Assembly (NCBI GenBank): GCA_025937615.1
Contig: JAICRA010000113.1
Span: 1-5,655 of the forward strand
Length of the DNA: 5,655 nt
Source of the DNA: Thermomicrobiales bacterium
GTDB taxonomy: Bacteria; Chloroflexota; Chloroflexia; Thermomicrobiales; UBA6265
Reading direction: 5' to 3'
In this document: piece by piece, positions 1-4,377 of the stretch
How positions within the stretch are numbered: the stretch's first letter is position 1
Layout of the letters: the number at the start of each line of letters is the position of its first letter
Translations under genes and position numbers: made by a program
The notes under the pieces: generated by a model
Database searches by the model: none
What the model saw: only the letters and a program-made list of their open reading frames with translations
Told to the model about the DNA's origin: nothing

Positions 1-114
1 CGGCAGCAGCTGTCGGCGCTCTACGAACGCCACCGGCAGTTCTACCCGCCGCCCAGTCCCTACTTTCGCGACACCCGGGATGGCGATCGACCGCAAGCGG
101 TCTCAGGGCGGTAG
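1..114 (+). CDS. 3' end of an unidentified protein gene (partial)
   Basis: Frame 1 is open from the window edge to a TAG stop at 112-114, giving 37 codons. Nearly every codon before about position 75 ends in G or C, as in the other genes here, which supports real coding. The visible tail is rich in Arg, Gln, Tyr and Pro (for example LYERHRQFYPPPSPYFRDTR) and ends in a polar, probably disordered stretch. I see no motif, membrane segment or domain that identifies the family. The gene converges on selA, whose stop codon starts only 10 bases further on, so the two are not an operon. The start and most of the protein lie upstream of the window. The frame is well supported but the function is unknown. 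Confidence 0.6.
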   Translation, partial: RQQLSALYERHRQFYPPPSPYFRDTRDGDRPQAVSGR

Positions 115-126
115 CCGCCCGTCTCT
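106..126 (+). terminator. GC hairpin between convergent genes, possible terminator
   Basis: GGGCGG (106-111) and CCGCCC (115-120) form a six-pair all-G/C stem around a three-base loop, which is the TAG stop of the leftmost gene. The bases that follow, GTCTCTAT, are only mildly T rich, so this is a weak intrinsic terminator at best for the + strand gene. On the - strand it sits just past the selA stop and is followed by TGAGACC, so termination of selA there is less likely. Confidence 0.4.
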
Positions 127-1567
127 ATACGCGCAGCGAGTGCCGCAGGGAGCGAAGCAAGATCTCGTCATCCTCGGGCAAGACCGTGCGGAGGTCGAGC
201 ACGAGCTGGTCCTCGTCGATGCGTCCAAAGATGCTGGGGTCGCCCAGCCGCAAACAGCGGGCGAGGGTGTCGACTCCCTCTCCTCGAGCTGGGGACAGTA
301 CGATCGCCGAGCTAGGAAGCGTTTCCCCAGGGAGCGATCCCCCGCCAACAGTTGCCTGCACAGGCTCGACAGCGACTTTCACACCGTCCTGCCCCAAAGC
401 GGCGGCCATGGCCATCGTCCGTGCTCGGATCTCCTCCTCCGGTGCCGCGATCATCCGCCAGATCGGAACCCGTGATTCCGCCTCACCCCGCACGTAATGG
501 CGCAGCGTCGCGGCCACTCCGGCGAGAGCGGTCTTGTCGGCACGCACCGCACGCGCAAGGGGGTGACGCGCGACACGCTCGACCCATGACGCGGAGCCGA
601 TGATGATCCCTGCCTGAGGCCCTCCAAGCAGCTTGTCGGCGCTGGCCATGACGAGATCGGCGCCGGCGTCAATGGCTCCGGTGAGCGTCGGTTCCGGTGC
701 CAGGCCGAAGCGGGATGTGTCCAGAAGCGCTCCGCTGCCGAGATCTTCCAGGACTGGCAGCCCATGTTCGCGCGCCAGGACGACGAGCTCTGATGTCGAC
801 GCGGAATGGACGAACCCGAACGCCCGGAAATTGCTCGGATGCACCTTCAAATAGGCGCCGGATTCTTCAGTCGTCGCCGCGGCATAGTCGCGGGCATAGG
901 TCCGGTTCGTCGTGCCGACCTCAACCAGGAACGCTCCAGACTGCCACAAGACGTCAGGAATTCGGAAGCCACCGCCGATCTCAACGGCTTCACCACGCGA
1001 GACCACGAGCTCCTTGCCGGCCGCCACCGCCGCCAGGACCAGAAGCACGGCGGAGGCACAGTTGTTCACGATCAGTGCCGACTCTGCCCCGGTCAAGGCG
1101 CGCAGTAGCCCGGCGATCTCCCGCATGCGGCCACCGCGCTCGTTGCTCTCGCGGTCGATCTCCAGGGGGACAGCATGGGCAGCCGCCTCGCGCATTGCCT
1201 CAGCCGTCTCCTCGCTCACCGGCGCCCGACCGAGATTGGTGTGGACGACGACGCCGGTGGCATTGAGCACCGGAGCCAACCGCGGCCGCTCCAACGCTCT
1301 ACTGGCCTCGATGACGCGGCGCTCGATCTCTGATCGGTCTAGCGTGTCGCCGGCCAGCAGCGCCTGACGCGCTTGCTCGAGCTCGACCCGCGCCACGCGA
1401 ATCAGCACCTCTTCGCTCAGGTTGCTACCCAGGCGCTTGACTTCGGCCACGATCGTCGAGACGGGGGGTATCGCCCGAAATCGCTCAGCGTTACCGTCGG
1501 AATTCGTGTCGGTCAGATGAGAGCCCGCAGTGGCATCGCCACTCGAGCTGGGACCAGGGCTTGGCAT
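125..1567 (-). CDS. selA: L-seryl-tRNA(Sec) selenium transferase (selenocysteine synthase)
   Basis: SelA is a cytoplasmic PLP enzyme that converts seryl-tRNA(Sec) to selenocysteyl-tRNA(Sec) using selenophosphate. The 480-residue product is slightly longer than the usual 460-470. Family signatures in order are FRAIPPV (30-36, N-terminal SelA domain), LNATGVVVHTNLGRAP (101-116), ERGGR (143-147), EIGGGFRIPDV (196-206), EVGTTNRT (216-223), LKVHPSNF (240-247), EDLGSG (274-279) and SADKLLGGPQAG (309-320). K312 is the expected PLP-Schiff-base lysine. One local oddity is VNNCASA (168-174), where I remember NNNAAA in well-known members. The ATG at 1567 has no clear Shine-Dalgarno; no ATG, GTG or TTG occurs between it and the conserved RAIPPV segment, so it is the best available start. 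The preceding terminator leaves its promoter unclear. No selB, selD or tRNA-Sec gene is visible in the window. SelA assignment is very secure. Confidence 0.97.
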   Translation of the reverse strand: MPSPGPSSSGDATAGSHLTDTNSDGNAERFRAIPPVSTIVAEVKRLGSNLSEEVLIRVARVELEQARQALLAGDTLDRSEIERRVIEASRALERPRLAPVLNATGVVVHTNLGRAPVSEETAEAMREAAAHAVPLEIDRESNERGGRMREIAGLLRALTGAESALIVNNCASAVLLVLAAVAAGKELVVSRGEAVEIGGGFRIPDVLWQSGAFLVEVGTTNRTYARDYAAATTEESGAYLKVHPSNFRAFGFVHSASTSELVVLAREHGLPVLEDLGSGALLDTSRFGLAPEPTLTGAIDAGADLVMASADKLLGGPQAGIIIGSASWVERVARHPLARAVRADKTALAGVAATLRHYVRGEAESRVPIWRMIAAPEEEIRARTMAMAAALGQDGVKVAVEPVQATVGGGSLPGETLPSSAIVLSPARGEGVDTLARCLRLGDPSIFGRIDEDQLVLDLRTVLPEDDEILLRSLRHSLRV

Positions 1568-1580
1568 CGCAGGCGAATCC

Positions 1581-1615
1581 GAAACAAGAACGGGAGCGGC
1601 GCAGAGCCACTCCCG
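1581..1615 (-). terminator. Intrinsic terminator of tRNA-Pro, just ahead of selA
   Basis: In the - strand RNA, bases 1615-1606 and 1600-1591 pair as a ten-pair stem, CGGGAGUGGC with GCCGCUCCCG, around a five-base loop UCUGC. One pair is a U-G wobble (1609 with 1597). The same position is a C/A mismatch in the + strand RNA, so the structure favours the - strand. The U-rich tail UUCUUGUUUC follows at 1590-1581. It lies 6 bases beyond the 3' end of tRNA-Pro and 13 bases before the selA ATG. Confidence 0.7.
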
Positions 1616-1619
1616 GTGC

Positions 1620-1696
<77 letters not shown>

Positions 1697-1705
1697 CAAG
1701 GTTCG

Positions 1706-1734
1706 AAGATACCATAGGGCAGATATGCCGACAA
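1706..1734 (-). promoter_or_regulatory. Probable sigma-70-type promoter of tRNA-Pro
   Basis: Reading the - strand, TTGTCG (1734-1729, 4 of 6 to TTGACA) is followed by exactly 17 bases and then TATCTT (1711-1706, 4 of 6 to TATAAT). Transcription would begin near 1699, three bases before the mature tRNA, a normal arrangement for a tRNA gene. A small inverted repeat, GGCA-GATA-TGCC (1718-1729), lies in the spacer and could be incidental. Confidence 0.5.
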
Positions 1735-1846
1735 TTCGGTTGCGAGAACTTGCGTGCCGGCTCGTGATGGGCCGTCTGGCTCGACGACGATGCAGAAGAG
1801 AACATTGCCGTCGTGCGCGACAGCATCCTTACTGCCCCATCGGATT

Positions 1847-1864
1847 CTGGCGTACGTACACCAG
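1847..1864. repeat. 18-base near-perfect palindrome in the divergent tRNA spacer
   Basis: CTGGCGTAC and GTACACCAG abut at 1855/1856 and are inverted copies with one mismatch in nine, centred on GTACGTAC. It lies in the 249-base spacer (1697-1945) between divergent tRNA-Pro and tRNA-Arg, about 50-65 bases upstream of the candidate tRNA-Arg -10 element. Its shape fits a binding site for a dimeric regulator, but I recognise no specific consensus. Apart from this palindrome and the tRNA promoters I see no gene in the spacer. Confidence 0.4.
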
Positions 1865-1886
1865 CGCATGACGCGAGAGATGCGGT

Positions 1887-1917
1887 GTGAGACCCACGGC
1901 ACAGGCTGTGCTAGCAT
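1887..1917 (+). promoter_or_regulatory. Candidate promoter of tRNA-Arg (extended -10)
   Basis: TGCTAGCAT (1909-1917) matches an extended -10 element with hexamer TAGCAT. The best -35-like hexamer, GTGAGA at 1887-1892 (4 of 6), leaves a 19-base spacer, longer than ideal, so recognition would lean on the extended -10. Transcription would start near 1924, about 22 bases before the tRNA. This is a pattern match only. Confidence 0.35.
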
Positions 1918-1945
1918 GGGGAGGAGTGCGGTTTTTGTTGCTCGT

Positions 1946-2018
1946 GCCCGTGTAGCTCAGCGGATAGAGCGCCACCGTCCTAAGGTGGGCGTCGGGGGTT
2001 CGAGTCCCTCCGCGGGCA
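1946..2018 (+). tRNA. tRNA-Arg (anticodon CCT)
   Basis: A complete 73-base cloverleaf. The acceptor is GCCCGTG/CGCGGGC with one T-G pair and discriminator A. The D stem is GCTC/GAGC with loop AGCGGATA. The anticodon stem is CCACC/GGTGG with loop GTCCTAA, giving anticodon CCT, which reads the arginine codon AGG. The T arm is GGGGG-TTCGAGT-CCCTC. A in the D loop and C35 agree with arginine identity. CCG follows the discriminator, so the full CCA is not encoded. No T-rich terminator follows, so read-through into hpf, 107 bases on, is possible. Confidence 0.96.
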
Positions 2019-2070
2019 CCGACTTGCATTCGCTTTCTGCCTCACGCCCTTCGCGATTTCTCCATTGCTT

Positions 2071-2096
2071 CGGTGAGGAGATACCGATCCTCGCCG
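2071..2096 (+). other. Nine-pair hairpin between tRNA-Arg and hpf
   Basis: CGGTGAGGA (2071-2079) pairs with TCCTCGCCG (2088-2096), with one U-G wobble, around the eight-base loop GATACCGA. No T run follows, so it is not a standard terminator. It ends 14 bases before the hpf Shine-Dalgarno. It could be a processing or stability element at the end of the tRNA transcript or in the hpf leader. Confidence 0.4.
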
Positions 2097-2110
2097 CGGT
2101 CGCATCGTCA

Positions 2111-2118
2111 GGAAGGAG
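2111..2118 (+). promoter_or_regulatory. Strong ribosome binding site that fixes the hpf start
   Basis: GGAAGGAG lies seven bases before the ATG at 2126. The open frame continues far upstream, right through tRNA-Arg, so this site decides the start. The protein then begins MEIQVRGNGV, as expected for the S30AE fold. Confidence 0.85.
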
Positions 2119-2125
2119 CGCCCCG

Positions 2126-2704
2126 ATGGAGATTCAGGTCCGCGGCAACGGCGTCAGGATCAACGACGGGCTGCGTGAGTTCATCGACAGGCGGGCGACG
2201 AGGCTCGACCGGATGATCGATCGGGTCGTCGACGCCAAGCTCGAGCTGCGCGCCCTCCACAACCGGGTCGGTCCCGACACCACGGCTGCGCAGATCACCA
2301 TCCGCTCCGGGCGCGACGTCCTCCGCGCCGAAGAACGTGCGACAGACCAGATCGTCGCGATCGACCAGGCCTTCGACAAACTCGAGCGCCAAATCCGCCG
2401 CGTTCACGACAAGCGATCCCGCCGGCACGCCCCCGGTCAAGCGACGATCCGCGATAGTGTCGTCGAGCCCGAGACGATCACGGCGATCGACGAGGTCGAG
2501 TTGGACGACGAGCAGGACGTTGGCGATCTCGTCCGCACGAAGCGCTTCGCCGTCAAGCCAATGGACGTCGAGGAAGCGATCGAGCAGATGGAGCTATTGG
2601 GGCACGATTTCTTCCTCTTCCACTATGTGGACGAGGACATTCCGAGCGTCGTCTACCGTCGCCGCGACGGCACTTACGGTCTTCTCATTCCGAAAGGCGG
2701 CTAG
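2126..2704 (+). CDS. hpf: Long-form ribosome hibernation promoting factor
   Basis: The 192-residue product matches the long HPF (S30AE/YfiA) family. The N-terminal domain (about 1-105, MEIQVRGNGVRINDGLREFI onward) is the beta-alpha-beta-beta-beta-alpha fold that binds the 30S decoding region where mRNA and tRNA would sit. An Arg/Lys-rich end (around 90-105) and an acidic, probably flexible linker (about 110-133) follow. The C-terminal domain (about 134-192, RTKRFAVKPMDVEEAIEQM to YGLLIPKGG) is the part that in long HPFs dimerises to join two 70S ribosomes into inactive 100S particles. Length is typical (about 180-200). It is expected in the cytoplasm, acting in stationary phase or stress. tRNA-Arg lies upstream on the same strand and the glycosyltransferase 229 bases downstream. 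All three AGG codons fall at codons 11, 22 and 26; the other 23 arginines use CGN. Confidence 0.96.
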   Translation: MEIQVRGNGVRINDGLREFIDRRATRLDRMIDRVVDAKLELRALHNRVGPDTTAAQITIRSGRDVLRAEERATDQIVAIDQAFDKLERQIRRVHDKRSRRHAPGQATIRDSVVEPETITAIDEVELDDEQDVGDLVRTKRFAVKPMDVEEAIEQMELLGHDFFLFHYVDEDIPSVVYRRRDGTYGLLIPKGG

Positions 2705-2720
2705 GCCGGTAACACCGGTC
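2704..2720 (+). terminator. Hairpin at the hpf stop codon, weak terminator candidate
   Basis: GGCCGGT (2704-2710) pairs with ACCGGTC (2714-2720), one pair being G-U, around the three-base loop AAC. It overlaps the last base of the hpf TAG. The following bases CGAGTC... are not T rich, so it may protect the 3' end or act with Rho rather than terminate alone. A second six-pair hairpin, CGGTCG/CGACCG at 2745-2760, follows nearby. Confidence 0.3.
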
Positions 2721-2815
2721 GAGTCAATCTGGACATTCGCCTGCCGGTCGCTGCCGACCGATCGTCCCAATCGTTCTCGGGAACTTCCGATGTGTGCCCG
2801 GCGTTGAGCGGTTGC

Positions 2816-2824
2816 TGGTATGCT
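2816..2824 (+). promoter_or_regulatory. Candidate extended -10 promoter element for the glycosyltransferase
   Basis: TGGTATGCT fits the extended -10 pattern TGnTATnnT. I find no acceptable -35 hexamer 16-18 bases upstream. Transcription would start near 2831, leaving a leader of about 100 bases that contains the hairpin at 2860-2891. Weak evidence from pattern alone. Confidence 0.25.
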
Positions 2825-2859
2825 CGCCAAGCCGGCGCCCGGACTCGGCTCGGCCCGTT

Positions 2860-2891
2860 GCGGGATGGGACTTGGGTTCAAGACCCTCCGC
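2860..2891 (+). other. Imperfect 12-pair hairpin in the glycosyltransferase leader
   Basis: Four blocks pair in register: GCGG (2860-2863) with CCGC (2888-2891), A2865 with T2887, GGG (2867-2869) with CCC (2884-2886), and CTTG (2871-2874) with CAAG (2879-2882), closing a GGTT loop. Bulges are G2864 and T2866, and there is one A-A mismatch. No T run follows on either strand. It ends 42 bases before the GTG start, so it is best read as an RNA leader structure or an incidental fold; it matches no riboswitch class I know. Confidence 0.4.
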
Positions 2892-2894
2892 CAT

Positions 2895-2906
2895 TCACCT
2901 CGGTGA
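2895..2906. repeat. Short palindrome ahead of the glycosyltransferase
   Basis: TCACC and GGTGA flank a two-base centre TC, a 12-base site palindromic at ten positions. The spacing is too tight for an RNA hairpin unless pairs open, so a protein binding site is the more natural reading. A seven-base direct repeat, CCTGAAA, follows at 2907-2913 and 2926-2932, 19 bases apart and flanking the ribosome binding site. Confidence 0.3.
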
Positions 2907-2918
2907 CCTGAAAATTCC

Positions 2919-2925
2919 GGAAAGG
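2919..2925 (+). promoter_or_regulatory. Ribosome binding site of the glycosyltransferase
   Basis: GGAAAGG lies eight bases before the GTG at 2934. It overlaps the eight-base palindrome TTCCGGAA (2915-2922). It supports the GTG start over the internal ATG at 2985, which has no comparable site. Confidence 0.6.
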
Positions 2926-2933
2926 CCTGAAAC

Positions 2934-4277
2934 GTGTCAGTCGCCCCGTATGGAGGACCGTCGGTCTTCGGCTATGAGACCGACATGCCCCTCCGCCGCG
3001 CCGCACAGATCTCTGTTCACACGTCCCCGCTGGCCGCATTAGGCGGCACCGACGCGGGGGGCATGAATGTCTATATCCGGGAGCTCGCCTGTCATCTCGC
3101 GCTCCAGGGGCTACCGGTCGATATCTTCACTCGTCGCACCGATCCCGACACACCAGAAGTCCGAGAGTTCTTTCCCGGCGTGAATGTGATCGCCATCACC
3201 GCCGGTCCACCGGAACCGATCTCCAAGAACGATCTCTTCCCACTCCTCCCCGATTTCGCCGAGCAGATGGCGCTCTACTCCGTTCGCGAGGGCGTCCGCT
3301 ATGACGTCGTCCACGCTCACTACTGGCTGTCGGGGTGGGCCGCCGAACTGGCGCGACGCTACTGGGAAACGCCGTTCGTGCAGATGTTTCACACAACCGC
3401 GCACATGAAGAATGCCGTCGCGGCGCATGCGGATCGAGAGACCGATCTGCGCCTCCAAACCGAAAAGCGCCTACTCACTTTGGCCGACGGCATCATCGCC
3501 GCCAACCCCGACGAGCGCGCGGATCTCATCTGGCGCATGGGTGTGGCCACGGAAAAGGTCTGCACGATTCCCCCTGGTGTGGACCTGGGTCTGTTTCAAT
3601 CGCGACCGAAGGCCGCATCTCGCGCAAAGATAGGGATTCCGCCGGATGAGCGAGTAGTCCTCTTCGTAGGCCGAATTGACCCGATCAAGGGGATCGACAC
3701 GTTGATCGAGGCCGCCGAGATCATAGTGTCCAGTCGATCAGTTGAGCCGGCGCCGACGTTCCTCATCGTAGGTGGCGATCTCGGTGCTGACGGCGCCCCG
3801 GTCGGTCCACTCGCGGGCGTTGCCGAATCGATCGCCCGGCGCGGCATCGAGTCCAGTTTTCGCCTCGTCGGTTCGCAGCCCCAGGACCAGCTACCCGTCT
3901 TCTATAGCGCCCCGGACGTCGTGGCTGTGCCGTCGCGCTATGAGTCCTTCGGGTTAGTGGCCGTCGAGGCGTTGGCCTGTGCCAAGCCGGTCGTCGCCTC
4001 ACGGGTCGGCGGCCTGCGCTTCACGATCGACGAAGGGACGACGGGCTTCCTGGTCAAGCCGCAGTCGCCGCAAGCCCTGGCCAGGGCGTTGGAGACGATT
4101 CTGAACGACGACCTGCTACGGGCGGCGATGTCGGCTGCGGCGCGACCTTCAGTCGCGCGATACGACTGGGCAAACGTCGCCCGGCAAGTCAATCACGTCT
4201 ACCGACGCCTCGCTGCAGGTCACCGTGCCCAGCTCTGCGCCGGCAGCGACATCTTCGAGATGACCGGAAGCGATTGA
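2934..4277 (+). CDS. GT4 glycosyltransferase, MshA / sucrose-phosphate synthase-like
   Basis: A 447-residue retaining GT-B glycosyltransferase. The N-terminal acceptor domain (about 20-190) has SVHTSPLA (27-34), the glycine loop DAGGMNVY (40-47), HAHYWLSGW (127-135) and HTTAHMKN (153-160). The C-terminal nucleotide-sugar domain has IPPGVDL (212-218), LFVGRIDPIKG (243-253) and ESFGLVAVE (337-345), giving the EX7E pair E337/E345; R247 and K252 are the expected UDP-phosphate contacts. Remembered MshA, which joins GlcNAc to inositol-3-phosphate, aligns well, and its phosphate-binding Lys, Tyr, Thr and Arg appear as K98, Y130, T154 and R173. I infer a phosphorylated acceptor, either inositol phosphate or fructose-6-phosphate. 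Mycothiol is known mainly from Actinobacteria, so I do not assign mshA. It is probably cytoplasmic, with no signal peptide. The GTG start rests on a GGAAAGG site; ATG 2985 is the alternative. Family is sure, substrate is not. Confidence 0.93.
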   Translation: MSVAPYGGPSVFGYETDMPLRRAAQISVHTSPLAALGGTDAGGMNVYIRELACHLALQGLPVDIFTRRTDPDTPEVREFFPGVNVIAITAGPPEPISKNDLFPLLPDFAEQMALYSVREGVRYDVVHAHYWLSGWAAELARRYWETPFVQMFHTTAHMKNAVAAHADRETDLRLQTEKRLLTLADGIIAANPDERADLIWRMGVATEKVCTIPPGVDLGLFQSRPKAASRAKIGIPPDERVVLFVGRIDPIKGIDTLIEAAEIIVSSRSVEPAPTFLIVGGDLGADGAPVGPLAGVAESIARRGIESSFRLVGSQPQDQLPVFYSAPDVVAVPSRYESFGLVAVEALACAKPVVASRVGGLRFTIDEGTTGFLVKPQSPQALARALETILNDDLLRAAMSAAARPSVARYDWANVARQVNHVYRRLAAGHRAQLCAGSDIFEMTGSD

Positions 4278-4280
4278 CGA

Positions 4281-4354
4281 GGGTGATAGGAAGAACGAGA
4301 GACCGTCTCCCATCACCCATCACCGCGACCAATGTAAGTAATTACCCTATCACC
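4281..4354. repeat. Repeated ATCACC words and inverted copies in a convergent spacer
   Basis: GGTGATAGG (4282-4290) is a perfect nine-base inverted copy of CCTATCACC (4346-4354). GGGTGAT (4281-4287) also pairs with ATCACCC (4312-4318), with a small GAGA/TCTC hairpin (4297-4309) inside. CATCACC is repeated in tandem at 4311-4324. The left arm can therefore pair with alternative partners. An eight-base palindrome, GTAATTAC (4338-4345), adjoins the right arm. The spacer separates two convergent stop codons and may act as a bidirectional terminator, although neither strand has a good T run. Confidence 0.5.
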
Positions 4355-4377
4355 GTGAGCGCAGCGAACACCGCCCG

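Noticed and set aside
697..1266. Long + strand open frame (189 codons), and others, inside selA
   Set aside because: It is antisense to a full-length SelA with all family motifs. Long antisense frames are common in GC-rich genes, and the translation is low-complexity Arg/Pro/Ser rich.
1754..2125. Upstream extension of the hpf reading frame
   Set aside because: It runs straight through tRNA-Arg, has no family similarity, and the strong GGAAGGAG site at 2111 with ATG 2126 gives the expected HPF N-terminus.
2867..2893. tRNA-like end GGGTTCAAGACCC...CCGCCA
   Set aside because: The would-be T stem pairs at only three of five positions, and no D arm, anticodon arm or acceptor partner can be found upstream. 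The bases fold instead into the leader hairpin.
2820..2906. 28-codon mini frame (MLAKPAPGLG...) before the glycosyltransferase
   Set aside because: There is no convincing Shine-Dalgarno, its ATG overlaps the candidate -10 element, and the hairpin at 2860-2891 explains the sequence better. A leader peptide is not excluded.
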